From: Sphingomonadales bacterium | GTDB taxonomy: Bacteria; Pseudomonadota; Alphaproteobacteria; Sphingomonadales; Sphingomonadaceae | Length of the DNA stretch: 44,292 bases | Assembly: GCA_027485485.1 (NCBI GenBank) | Contig: JAIXQY010000157.1 | Coordinates: 1 to 44,292 of the forward strand | Reading direction: 5' to 3' | Shown: piece after piece, positions 1 to 8,462 of the stretch | Layout: each line of letters starts with the position of its first letter | How positions within the stretch are numbered: position 1 is the first letter of the stretch | Translations under genes and position numbers: made by a program | The notes under the pieces: generated by a model | The model's input: the letters and a program-made list of their open reading frames with translations, nothing else | Databases searched by the model: none | What the model was told of the DNA's origin: nothing

Positions 1-17
1 CCTGCAGCAAAATCGTG

Positions 18-46
18 ACAGGCGGTTGCCAAGTGCAGCCGCCTGT
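18..46. terminator. Stem-loop at left edge, possible terminator
   Basis: A perfect 8-bp inverted repeat (ACAGGCGG / CCGCCTGT) encloses a 13-nt loop and is followed by TTTC. It could end a gene lying left of the window or sit in the leader of the TPR gene that starts 15 bases later. The T-run is short, so the call is weak. Confidence 0.3.
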
Positions 47-60
47 TTCACGTTGTGGCC

Positions 61-1695
61 ATGAACGCCCGCGCCGCTGCCGCCCTTTGCACCCTGCTGC
101 TCTGCACATCGGCCGCGCCAGTGGCGCCAGCGGCCAATCTGGCCCTGTCGGCGGCGCTGGCGGCCAATCTGTGCGGGCAATCCGGTGAAGGCACTGGTGC
201 AACAACGACGAGAGCCAGGATCGTGCTGGTGCCCGGCCTCACCCCGGCTCACATGCCAGTGTCGGCCGTGCCGGCGGCGCAGGCCTTTTTCGATCAGGGC
301 CTCGGCCAGCTGTGGGGCTTTGATTATGACGAGGCGCTGGAAAGCTTCCGCGAAGCCCGGCGGCTCGATGCGGCCTGTGCCATGTGCGATTGGGGTGAGG
401 CGCTGGCGCTGGGGCCCTATATCAACAGCGGGCCGATCGATTCCGCCACCATCGCCCAGGCCCGCGCCCTCACCGCCCGCGCGCTGGCCAGCCCAGGACT
501 ATCCGAACGCGACCGTGCGCTGGTGGAGGCCGTCCACGCCCGCCATGTGCCGGGCGGCACCAAGGATGGCGTGCACGGCGATCAATATGCCGATGCGATG
601 ATCGCACTGGCCCAGCGTTGGCCGGACGATGATCTGGTGACCATCTTGGCCGCCGAAGCCATCATGACCAGCCAGCCCTGGGATTATTGGGACGCTGGCG
701 GCAAACAGCCCAAGGCCCGCGCCGGCACGGCGCTGCAGCTGGTGGACCGGGTGCTGGCTCGCACGCCCGCTCATCCGCAGGCGATCCATCTGCTCATCCA
801 CCTCACCGAAGCCAGCGCCAACCCTGCCCGCGCCGCCGGCCCCGCCGCCCGGCTGGGCGCGATTGCGCCGGGGGCACCGCATATGGTGCACATGCCCAGC
901 CACACCTGGTATCGCATCGGCCGCTTTGCCGATGCCATCAGCGCCAACACGGCAGCCATCGCCGCCGATGAAGCCTATGCCCGCGCCGTGGGCGCCGAAC
1001 CGCGTTTTTATGGCTATTTCAACCACCACACGCATTTCCTCGCCTCTTCGGCGGTGCAGATTGGTGACAAGGCAACGGCGCTGGCCGCCGCCGCTGGCCT
1101 GGAAGCGGCGATCACGCCCGAAGCCGTTGCGCGATCACCCTGGCTGGAAATGCGCCTGGTCACTGCGCTGCACACCCGCACGCATTTCCTGTCGCCCGCC
1201 CAAACCCTGGCCCTGCCCCGGCCCGACAAGCGGCTGCGGCGGCTGGCCATCGCCTGGCACGGGGTGCGGGCCGAAGCACTGGCGCTGAGCGGCAATCCGG
1301 CCGGTGCGGAGGGCGAACTGCTGGCCCTGCAACAAGCGCGTGACAGCCTGGAACGACCGAGCACCCGGCGCGGCCGGCGCGGCGGTGGTGACCTGGAATT
1401 TGCCGCCATCGCCGAAGCGGTGGCGCGCGGCCGCATTGCCACGACGCGTGGCGATGTGGCCGGCGCGCTCAAGGCCTATGCCGCCGCCGAAGCGATCGAG
1501 GCCAATCTGCCCTATCAGGAACCGCCGCTGTGGCCGGTGCCGATCTCGATCCTGACTGGCCAGCTGCGCATGGCCCAGGGCGACACGGCGGGCGCCGCGG
1601 ATGATTTCCGTCGCGCGCTGGTGCAGCGCCCCGGCAACAGCAGCGCGCTGGCAGGGCTGGCGCAAGCCGGCGGCCGGGCGCTTCCGGCATCGTGA
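61..1695 (+). CDS. Exported tetratricopeptide-repeat protein
   Basis: A protein of about 544 residues with an N-terminal hydrophobic stretch rich in Ala/Leu that looks like a Sec signal peptide (MNARAAAALCTLLLC). Helix-turn-helix TPR-like segments follow: one near residues 80-125 (FDYDEALESFREARRLD), a histidine-rich middle part (HMPSHTWYRIGRF), and a last repeat near the C-terminus (AADDFRRALVQRPGNSSAL). The track starts at a GTG at 55; the ATG at 61 is preferred because it leaves the signal peptide intact. No strong Shine-Dalgarno is visible for either start. TPR proteins of this layout are common in sphingomonads and xanthomonads and have no assigned reaction. The likely role is protein-protein interaction in the periplasm. 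The CxxC-like pair (CAMC) could be a redox or structural site. The gene is followed by another exported protein on the same strand. Confidence 0.75.
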   Translation: MNARAAAALCTLLLCTSAAPVAPAANLALSAALAANLCGQSGEGTGATTTRARIVLVPGLTPAHMPVSAVPAAQAFFDQGLGQLWGFDYDEALESFREARRLDAACAMCDWGEALALGPYINSGPIDSATIAQARALTARALASPGLSERDRALVEAVHARHVPGGTKDGVHGDQYADAMIALAQRWPDDDLVTILAAEAIMTSQPWDYWDAGGKQPKARAGTALQLVDRVLARTPAHPQAIHLLIHLTEASANPARAAGPAARLGAIAPGAPHMVHMPSHTWYRIGRFADAISANTAAIAADEAYARAVGAEPRFYGYFNHHTHFLASSAVQIGDKATALAAAAGLEAAITPEAVARSPWLEMRLVTALHTRTHFLSPAQTLALPRPDKRLRRLAIAWHGVRAEALALSGNPAGAEGELLALQQARDSLERPSTRRGRRGGGDLEFAAIAEAVARGRIATTRGDVAGALKAYAAAEAIEANLPYQEPPLWPVPISILTGQLRMAQGDTAGAADDFRRALVQRPGNSSALAGLAQAGGRALPAS

Positions 1696-1765
1696 CGGAA
1701 CCCGCCGCTGCGCCGTTCGTTCATTGGGCTGAAACCGGTGATGCTGCAATGCAACGCCGATCCGG

Positions 1766-1796
1766 CAACCGCCCGCAGCGGGTTGGACGGCGGTTG
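1766..1796. other. Stem-loop between two exported-protein genes
   Basis: An 8-bp perfect stem (CAACCGCC / GGCGGTTG) with a 15-nt loop lies in the 135-base gap between the TPR gene and the next gene. No T-run follows, so it is not a classical rho-independent terminator. It may be a weak terminator or processing structure, or chance in GC-rich DNA. I see nothing else in this gap apart from a GAGG-like element about 14 bases before the next start. Confidence 0.2.
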
Positions 1797-1830
1797 TGAT
1801 GGATCGCCACGTTGAGGTAGTGATGAGCCG

Positions 1831-2523
1831 ATGACAAAACGTCGCACACTTGCCCTTCCCTTCGTCGCCGCGCTGTTGCTGGCAGCGGCCCCGGCCGATG
1901 ATCTGCGGCTGGAACCGCTGCGCGAAGCCATCATCAGCGATGCGCGCGCTGCCGATCCGGCCGCCATCGCCTTTGAACGCACCACAACCGCCGTGCGGCG
2001 CGGGCCGGGCATCAAGGAAAAAACCGTCACGGTGGAACGCTGGGACGGCGCGCGCTGGACGCTGGTCACCGTCAACGGCAAGGCGCCATCAGCCAACCAG
2101 TTCAAGAGCTTCCGCAAGGCAACCGCCGCCAATCCGGTGCCCGGATATTATCGGCTGGCCACCCTGCTGGCCGCGGCATCGGATGTGCAGGTGGATGGCG
2201 ATGGCCGCCGTGTGCTGAAGATCCCGGTGCTGCCGGCCGGTTCGGTGCGCACCGACAATGGCGACATTTCCAACCACCTGTCGGGCGAAGCGGTGATTGC
2301 CACCAATGATGGCAAGCCGTGGATCGCCCGCCTGAAGGTGAAGGCGCGGGAGAATTTCAAGCTGAACCTGCTGATCAAGGTCACCGGATTCGAACAGGTG
2401 TTCGATTACCGGCTCGGCCCCGATGGCAAGCCCCGCCTGGCCAGCCAGACGGCTGACAGCCGGGGCAGCATGTTCGGCTTTGCCGGCGGCCAGACCGACG
2501 AGGTCATCTACGCCTATCGCTGA
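1831..2523 (+). CDS. Small exported protein of unknown function
   Basis: 230 residues with a clear Sec signal peptide (MTKRRTLALPFVAALLLAAAPA). I do not recognise the mature part. It is a mixed alpha/beta sequence with a stretch of alternating polar and hydrophobic residues in the C-terminal half (LKVKARENFKLNLLIKV). It ends with an aromatic-rich FDYRLGPDGKP segment and a terminal EVIYAYR. It has no membrane segment after the signal, no Cys pair and no obvious catalytic motif. A periplasmic or outer-membrane-associated beta-rich protein is plausible. It lies 135 bases downstream of the TPR gene on the same strand and ends 5 bases before the convergent TPR gene, leaving no room for a terminator. 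Confidence 0.7.
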   Translation: MTKRRTLALPFVAALLLAAAPADDLRLEPLREAIISDARAADPAAIAFERTTTAVRRGPGIKEKTVTVERWDGARWTLVTVNGKAPSANQFKSFRKATAANPVPGYYRLATLLAAASDVQVDGDGRRVLKIPVLPAGSVRTDNGDISNHLSGEAVIATNDGKPWIARLKVKARENFKLNLLIKVTGFEQVFDYRLGPDGKPRLASQTADSRGSMFGFAGGQTDEVIYAYR

Positions 2524-2528
2524 TGCCG

Positions 2529-4055
2529 TTATTTCTGCGGCACTGGCGCGCGATACTGGGCACCCAGCGCGGCTTCGATATCCGCCACCTTCACGGCGCG
2601 GCCGGCTTGCGCTGCAAACAGCGCATCGGCCGGGGTGACGAAATCGAAGATGGTGAAGCTGCTGGCGATGCCGGCGCGGGTGCCACGGTTCGAACCGAAA
2701 TTGAACAGCACGGCAAAGCGATCCTGCCCCTTGGCCGCCGCCGCGCGGGCGGCTGCCACCATCAACGCCTCATTCACTGTATCCAGCGCCGCCGAACGGG
2801 CCGAAACGATGCTGGTCGCCGCGCCTTCGCGGGTGGGCTTGGGCTGCATCGTCTTGGATGTCGGCGCGATCAGCTTGCCGAATTGCTGCGGCTCGTCCGC
2901 ATCCTCCCAGCGCGGCAGCGCCACCACCAGATTGTTCAAAATGCCCTTGCCGGTCAGCGCGTCGCGCGCGACCTTGGTGGCATCGGCGCGGATCTTGGCC
3001 GGATCGATGCCGGGCGCGGTGCCGGGGCCGCCCTTGGCCTGCACATTGGCGATGATCTGCGCCGTCAGGCTGGCAGGGGACAGCCAGCGCGGCCGGCCGG
3101 CCAGAAAGCCCTTGGCCTCCTCGATCTTGCCCTGGTTCAGCGCCAGTTGCGCCTTTGCCAGCTGCACCATCTCATCGGCGCGGGCCACCTGCTGCGCGGC
3201 GGTCTGGGCGTTCTGATCGGTGCCACCGGCCTTGGCGGCCAGCTCGTCAATATCCTGCGTCACCCGCGCCAGCGTTTCCTCGGTGCCCTTGCTGTCACCG
3301 GCCAGCGCCTGCAGGGCGGCCTGGTGCGCCAGCACGACCACGCCCGGCTTGGGGAAGGTTGCCACCAGCGTCTTGATGGCTGCGGCCGCGCCCACCCAGT
3401 CACCCGCACCGGCCATGGTCAGCACCGGCCGCAGATTGGGCGAAGCAATCCACAACCGGTCCAGCAGGATCTTCTCGTCGGCGGAGATTTCGGGCGACAA
3501 GGCCATGATCCGCACCGCCTCTTCCGCCAGATAGATCCCGGTTGGCCGTGCCTGCGCGGCCTGGAACGCCAGCTTCTCGGCTTCGGCCTGGTTGTTCTGC
3601 GACAGGCGGATGAAGGCATCCAGCATCACGGTCGACGCGCCGATGTTGCGATCGAAATGCGCGCGCACCAGCGGGGTGAGCTCCACGCTGCGCGCGGCCT
3701 TGGCATCGGCCAGGGCATCATCAAAGCGGCCCATTTCAAACTGGCGCACGCCGCGCATCAACAAGACTTCGGCGCGGCGCACCGGGTTGCCGGTGGTGCG
3801 GCTGTCGGTCAGGGCTTCGGTGCAGGCGGTTATGCCCTTTTCGCCGGCCTCGCGGGCACCGGGATTGTCAGCCTCCGCACTGCCGAACAGGCCCAGCGTG
3901 CCGAGCACCAGCAAACCGCGCCCGACCTGCTCGCCCGGCGTCTGCCGCCGGCCATAGCCATCGCAGCGAATCAAGGCCGATGGCGCGGCCAAAGCCGGCG
4001 CGGCGGTGGCGGCAAGCAACAGGCCGGCGATCACCAGCTGCACGTTACGACGCAT
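2529..4055 (-). CDS. Exported tetratricopeptide-repeat protein
   Basis: 508 residues. The start has a strong GGGGGGA ribosome site about six bases upstream. The N-terminus is a textbook signal peptide (MRRNVQLVIAGLLLAATAAPALA). The mature protein is largely helical with TPR-like units, for example VRQFEMGRFDDALADAKAARS near residue 105. The middle is Ala-rich and helical, and the C-terminal domain holds FAVLFNFGSNRG and a hydrophobic patch. The lone Cys pair (IRCDGYG and ITACTEAL) may form a disulfide. It is probably a periplasmic scaffold protein; no enzymatic motif is seen. It is convergent with the small exported protein and divergent from the MoxR gene across a 141-base gap that must hold both promoters. 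Confidence 0.75.
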   Translation of the reverse strand: MRRNVQLVIAGLLLAATAAPALAAPSALIRCDGYGRRQTPGEQVGRGLLVLGTLGLFGSAEADNPGAREAGEKGITACTEALTDSRTTGNPVRRAEVLLMRGVRQFEMGRFDDALADAKAARSVELTPLVRAHFDRNIGASTVMLDAFIRLSQNNQAEAEKLAFQAAQARPTGIYLAEEAVRIMALSPEISADEKILLDRLWIASPNLRPVLTMAGAGDWVGAAAAIKTLVATFPKPGVVVLAHQAALQALAGDSKGTEETLARVTQDIDELAAKAGGTDQNAQTAAQQVARADEMVQLAKAQLALNQGKIEEAKGFLAGRPRWLSPASLTAQIIANVQAKGGPGTAPGIDPAKIRADATKVARDALTGKGILNNLVVALPRWEDADEPQQFGKLIAPTSKTMQPKPTREGAATSIVSARSAALDTVNEALMVAAARAAAAKGQDRFAVLFNFGSNRGTRAGIASSFTIFDFVTPADALFAAQAGRAVKVADIEAALGAQYRAPVPQK

Positions 4056-4196
4056 AGAAAATCCCCCCGAAATTGTCGCTGACCCGCGAATCCCTGTGTT
4101 GTCGCCTTATGGCACCGCCCCTCCCCCTCGCACAATGACAGGATTGCAACACCGGCCCGGCTTGCCTAACCATCATGGAAACGAAGGGATTCACAC

Positions 4197-5039
4197 ATGC
4201 GCTTCCAGGGCACCTCCGGTTATGTTGCCACCGATGATCTGAAAGTGGCGGTCAACGCCGCTGTCACGCTGCGCCGGCCGTTGCTGGTGAAGGGCGAACC
4301 CGGCACCGGCAAGACGGTGCTGGCGCATCAGATCGCCCAGGCCTTTTCGGCCCCTCTGATCGAATGGAATGTGAAATCCACCACCAAGGCCCAGCAGGGC
4401 CTGTATGAATATGATGCCGTTTCGCGTCTGCGCGACAGCCAGCTCGGCGATCCCCGCGTTTCAGACATCGCCAATTATATCCGCCGCGGCAAGATGTGGG
4501 AGGCATTCACCAGCCCGCAATTGCCGGTGCTGCTGATCGATGAGATCGACAAGGCCGATATCGAATTTCCCAACGATCTGCTCACCGAACTGGATCGCAT
4601 GGAATTCGACGTTTACGAAACCGGCGAGCGCATCAAGGCCGAACGCCGCCCGATCGTGATCATCACCAGCAACAACGAAAAGGAACTGCCCGATGCGTTC
4701 CTGCGCCGCTGTTTCTTCCACTATATCAAGTTCCCGGATCGCGACACGATGGAAGCCATCGTGCGGGTGCATTATCCGGATATCCAGCGCGCGCTGGTGG
4801 GCGAAGCGCTCAACATCTTCTTCGACATGCGCGAAGTGCCGGGCATGAAGAAGAAGCCCAGCACATCGGAACTGCTCGACTGGCTGAAGCTGTTGATGCA
4901 CGAAGACCTGCCGGTGGACGTGCTCAGGAACCGCGACACCAAGAGCCTGATCCCGCCGCTGCACGGCGCCCTGCTGAAGAACGAAGCCGACGTGATGCTG
5001 TTCGAGCGGCTGGCGTTCATGAGCCGGCGCGGGCAATAG
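4197..5039 (+). CDS. MoxR-family AAA+ ATPase
   Basis: 280 residues. Walker A is GEPGTGKT at 33-40, Walker B is VLLIDEIDKA at 111-120, and a sensor-1-like IVIITSNNEKELPDAFLRRC follows, which also contains the arginine-finger region. An AAGGGA ribosome site lies about eight bases upstream of the ATG. MoxR ATPases act as chaperones that, together with VWA-domain partners, insert metal ions or assemble enzyme complexes. The sequence matches the MoxR subtype that is normally paired with a CoxE-like VWA protein. Such a partner is present here, but about 6.2 kb downstream (11267-12445) rather than adjacent. The gene ends six bases before the convergent amidase gene. Function is assigned from family; the client is unknown. 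Confidence 0.92.
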   Translation: MRFQGTSGYVATDDLKVAVNAAVTLRRPLLVKGEPGTGKTVLAHQIAQAFSAPLIEWNVKSTTKAQQGLYEYDAVSRLRDSQLGDPRVSDIANYIRRGKMWEAFTSPQLPVLLIDEIDKADIEFPNDLLTELDRMEFDVYETGERIKAERRPIVIITSNNEKELPDAFLRRCFFHYIKFPDRDTMEAIVRVHYPDIQRALVGEALNIFFDMREVPGMKKKPSTSELLDWLKLLMHEDLPVDVLRNRDTKSLIPPLHGALLKNEADVMLFERLAFMSRRGQ

Positions 5040-5045
5040 GCAGTA

Positions 5046-6920
5046 TCAGCGGGGTTTGAACGTAAGCAGCGTTCGCCCCGTGCCGAGCGGCGCGGCAGCG
5101 GTATAAAGCACCACGGCCAGCCGACCGGCGGCCAGATCGGCCCGGGCCAGCGCATCGAGCACGACATCGGCGCTGGCCTGTTTCTGGCCGCGCAGCCGCA
5201 CCGATTCCAGCACCGGCCCCGGTCCGCCTTCATGGCTGCGGTGCAGGGCCAGAACCATTGGTGCCGCGCCACCGGCAGTGATATCTGCATGCAAGCGGGC
5301 GGTTGTCGGATCATAGGTGAAGCGGATCGCCACCTTGGCGCGGCCGCCACCGGCCAGGCTGGCGGCCGCGCGCTGCGGTGCCGGGATCTTGCCGGCCACC
5401 AGCGGCGGTGTGCTGAACGGTGGCTGGCGCGGCTTGGCCATCTGTTCCCAGCCATAAGCCAAACCGAGCAATTTTTGTTCGGCAAAGGCCTTGCCCAGCA
5501 GCTCCAGGCCCACCGGCAGGCCGCGCGGTGTGAAGCCGGCTGGAATGGCCAGCGCTGGCAGGCCGGTCGCAACGCTCAATGGGCAATTGCTGGGGATATT
5601 CTGCGCGCCGATCACCGGCGGCCGGCCCAGGGCGGTGGGATAGATTACCGCATCAAGACGTTCCCGTTCAAACAGCGCGTCGGCAGCCGCGCGCACGACC
5701 TTGAGCCGGGCCAGCACCACCTGATAGTCCGGCGATTGCCGATCCGATATGCCGGCAGGATCGCGAAAGCGGAAATCCTGTTGATCATGATGCAGGCCGC
5801 GATTGACGATATCGGCCATGGACGTGACAGGCGCGCCGGGATGCGCCGCCAGATATTGCGCAAAATCTTCGCGAAATTCATGTTTCCCGGTGCCGTAATC
5901 CGTCAGCAGGATATCAAGCCCCGGAATCGCCACCTCGACCAGTTCGACCCCGGCCTCGCGCATTGCAGCCAAGGCCTTGTCATATACGGCCTTGCCTTCC
6001 GGATCGGCTGGTTGCACGGCAAACAGGCTGCGCAGCACGCCGATGCGCGCGCCTTTCAGTGCGCCCGGCTTTAGCGCGTCTGCATAGGATTTCGGCTTAT
6101 GCGCATCAGCGCCGGCGGTTATGGCGTCGCGCGGATCGCTGCCCACGGTGGCATCCAGCATGATCGCCAGATCGCTTACAGTGCGTGCCAATGGCCCCGC
6201 CACGTCTGGCGTGTCCGACAAGGGCACAACGCCGCTGCGGCTGGCCAGGCCGCGCGTGGTGCGGAAGCCAAAGAGATTTTGATAGGCGGCCGGAATGCGG
6301 ATCGACCCGCAGGTATCGGTGCCCATGCCAGCGGCGGCAAAACTGGCGGCAAGCGCAGCGCCGGTGCCGCCGCTCGATCCGCCAGGAGTGCGGCGCAGAT
6401 CATAGGGATTGCGCGACTGACCGGTCAGCGAGGAGATGGTGGTGGTGCCTTGCGCCAACTCATGCATGGTCGTCTTGCCCAGAATGATGGCCCCGGCGCT
6501 GCGCAGCCGCGCCACCTGAAAGGCATCGGTGGCCGGCTGCAGCGTCGCCAGGGCAAGCGCACCGGCACTGGTTGGCATATCATCGGTATCGAAATTGTCT
6601 TTCACCAGCACCGGAATGCCGTGCAGCGGGCCGCGCGGGCCCTTGGCAGCGCGTTCCTTGTCCAGCGCATCGGCCTGCGCCAGCGCGGCGGGATTGAGCG
6701 TGACGATGCTGTTCAGCGCTGGCCCGGCCTGATCATAGGCGGCGATGCGGGCCAGATAGGCCTCAACCAGTTGGCGTGACGTGACCTTGCCGCCGGCCAG
6801 CGCCGCCTGCAATTCCGGGATGGAGGCTTCCGTTACCTCGATCGCCCGTGCGGGAGACGCCAACGTCGCTGGTGCCATTGCGGCGATCACCATTGCCACA
6901 CTGCGGCTGCGCGTCATCAT
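5046..6920 (-). CDS. Exported amidase-signature enzyme with CHRD-like C-terminal domain
   Basis: About 624 residues from the ATG at 6920. The track start at 6977 is rejected because an AAGGGA site lies seven bases before 6920 and the signal peptide (MMTRSRSVAMVIAAM...SPARA) begins there. The amidase-signature triad is visible: Lys near 107 (LVKDNFDT), the cis-Ser in TPGGSSGG near 183, and the nucleophile Ser near 206 in GTDTCGSIR. These enzymes hydrolyse amide bonds; substrate cannot be told from sequence. The catalytic core ends near residue 510. The last 100 or so residues (FTYDPTTARLHADI, VVLYTAAAPLGTGRTLL) resemble a CHRD domain. The gene follows two SDR genes on the same strand with a 64-base gap and may be co-transcribed with them. 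Confidence 0.85.
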   Translation of the reverse strand: MMTRSRSVAMVIAAMAPATLASPARAIEVTEASIPELQAALAGGKVTSRQLVEAYLARIAAYDQAGPALNSIVTLNPAALAQADALDKERAAKGPRGPLHGIPVLVKDNFDTDDMPTSAGALALATLQPATDAFQVARLRSAGAIILGKTTMHELAQGTTTISSLTGQSRNPYDLRRTPGGSSGGTGAALAASFAAAGMGTDTCGSIRIPAAYQNLFGFRTTRGLASRSGVVPLSDTPDVAGPLARTVSDLAIMLDATVGSDPRDAITAGADAHKPKSYADALKPGALKGARIGVLRSLFAVQPADPEGKAVYDKALAAMREAGVELVEVAIPGLDILLTDYGTGKHEFREDFAQYLAAHPGAPVTSMADIVNRGLHHDQQDFRFRDPAGISDRQSPDYQVVLARLKVVRAAADALFERERLDAVIYPTALGRPPVIGAQNIPSNCPLSVATGLPALAIPAGFTPRGLPVGLELLGKAFAEQKLLGLAYGWEQMAKPRQPPFSTPPLVAGKIPAPQRAAASLAGGGRAKVAIRFTYDPTTARLHADITAGGAAPMVLALHRSHEGGPGPVLESVRLRGQKQASADVVLDALARADLAAGRLAVVLYTAAAPLGTGRTLLTFKPR

Positions 6921-6984
6921 TCGTCCATCCCTTGCCCGGCACCCGCACAGCAAAGGCCAGCACGGCTGCCCCGTCAATGGCCGA

Positions 6985-7701
6985 TCAACGCAACATCAAC
7001 CCGCCATCGATGGCCAGGCTCTGCCCGGTGATATAGCTAGCCGCCGGGCTGGCGAGGAACAGGATGGCGCTGGCAATCTCGTCGGGTTCGCCCCAGCGCT
7101 GCATCGGGATGGCGCGCATCAGTTTCTTCTCGCGTTCCGGGTTGGTGCGGGCGCCTTCGGTCATGCGGGTCGCGATGAAGCCGGGGGCGACCAGGTTCAC
7201 CCGCACGCCATCGGGTGCCCATTTGTCCCCCAGCGCCCGCGTCAGGCCCAGCAGGCCAGCCTTGGACGCGGTATAGGCCGGGGTTTCCTTCAGCGCCAGG
7301 AAACTGGCCAGGCTGCCGACATTGACAATGCTGCCGCGCGTCGCCTTCAGCAACGGGTGCAACCGCACCGACAGATCCATCACCGCGTTCAGGTTGGTGT
7401 CGATCACATGCTCGAACTCTTCCTGCACATATTCATTCGCCGATCCGCGCCCGGCGTTGTTCACCAGCACATCAAGATGATCGATGTGCGCCGCCACTTC
7501 GGCGCGGGCTTCGGGCCAGGTGAGATCGGCCTGCAGATAGGTCACGCCCACAGGCGGATCGTCATAACATTCCACCCTGGTGCGGGTGCCGGTGATCGTC
7601 ACCGCCGCGCCCTGGGCCAGAAACTGCTCGGCCACCGCCTTGCCGATGCCTTGCGTGCCGCCCGTCACCAACACGGACAGGCCCTGCGCCCAGTTCGTCA
7701 T
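6985..7701 (-). CDS. Short-chain dehydrogenase/reductase
   Basis: 238 residues, a full-length classical SDR. The cofactor motif TGGTQGIG lies near residues 14-21, NNAG near 88, the catalytic Ser in NVGSLASF, and YTASK for the Tyr-x3-Lys pair. The C-terminal tail SLAIDGGLMLR is typical of the family. It should be an NAD(P)(H)-dependent oxidoreductase acting on an alcohol or ketone; the substrate is unknown. The start overlaps the stop of the upstream SDR gene by four bases (an ATGA-type arrangement), so the two are translationally coupled. The amidase follows downstream on the same strand. Confidence 0.9.
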   Translation of the reverse strand: MTNWAQGLSVLVTGGTQGIGKAVAEQFLAQGAAVTITGTRTRVECYDDPPVGVTYLQADLTWPEARAEVAAHIDHLDVLVNNAGRGSANEYVQEEFEHVIDTNLNAVMDLSVRLHPLLKATRGSIVNVGSLASFLALKETPAYTASKAGLLGLTRALGDKWAPDGVRVNLVAPGFIATRMTEGARTNPEREKKLMRAIPMQRWGEPDEIASAILFLASPAASYITGQSLAIDGGLMLR

Positions 7702-8429
7702 GCGCTCAAACCCCCATCGATCACCAGCGACGTGCCGGTGACATAACGCGCCGCATCCGACGCCAGAAACAGGATCGGCCCGGCGATATCATCGGGCTCT
7801 CCAATGCGGCCCAGCGGCACCTGCCGCTCGGTGGCCGCCAGCCGGTCCGGATGCTCCCAGGTGATCGCCGTCATCTTCGATCGCACCAGACCCGGCGCCA
7901 CCAGATTGACCCTGATCCCCTCCCCGCCCAGCGCCTGCCCCAGCGTGCGGGTGAGCGTGAGCAGGCCGCCCTTGCTGGCGGAATAGGCCGGCTGGCCAAT
8001 GGTGCCCTTGAAGCTGGCGACGCTGCCGACAAAGATGATCGAGCCCTTTGCGGCGGCCAGTGCACTGCGAAATTTCATCGCCAGCGCCATTGGCCCAGTC
8101 AGGTTGGTGGCCAGCACATCGGCAAAGGTTTCGGGGATGAACTCGGCGCGCTTGTAGGCGACCTTGGCGCCAGAGACGACCAGCGCATCCAGCCGGTCCA
8201 CGCCCGGATCAAAGGCCGCCACCGCCGCCAGATCGCCCTGATCAAGCCGGTGATACGCCATGCCCGCCAGATCACCATCGGTGCCGGCATAATCCGCGGC
8301 ATTGGCCCGCGTACCGGTGACGATCACGCGCGCGCCGGCGGCCAGGAACCCGCGCGCGGCAGCGTTGCCGATGCCGGTCGATCCCCCTGTCACTAGCACG
8401 GTCTTGCCGGCAAAGGCGCCCACGCCCAC
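7698..8429 (-). CDS. Short-chain dehydrogenase/reductase with altered NNAG motif
   Basis: 243 residues, classical SDR fold. TGGSTGIG binds the cofactor, FVGSVASF carries the catalytic Ser, and YSASK carries Tyr and Lys. The structural NNAG motif is replaced by VSGAK, so the Asn-Asn pair is missing. The start is a GTG. A second GTG at 8423 has better spacing from the GGGGGA ribosome site, so the true start could be six bases downstream. The first gene of a two-SDR plus amidase run, it is divergent from a third SDR gene across only 33 bases. Substrate unknown. Confidence 0.88.
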   Translation of the reverse strand: MGVGAFAGKTVLVTGGSTGIGNAAARGFLAAGARVIVTGTRANAADYAGTDGDLAGMAYHRLDQGDLAAVAAFDPGVDRLDALVVSGAKVAYKRAEFIPETFADVLATNLTGPMALAMKFRSALAAAKGSIIFVGSVASFKGTIGQPAYSASKGGLLTLTRTLGQALGGEGIRVNLVAPGLVRSKMTAITWEHPDRLAATERQVPLGRIGEPDDIAGPILFLASDAARYVTGTSLVIDGGLSA

Positions 8430-8462
8430 TCTCCCCCAAATCGTTACAGAGAGGTTTCAACC

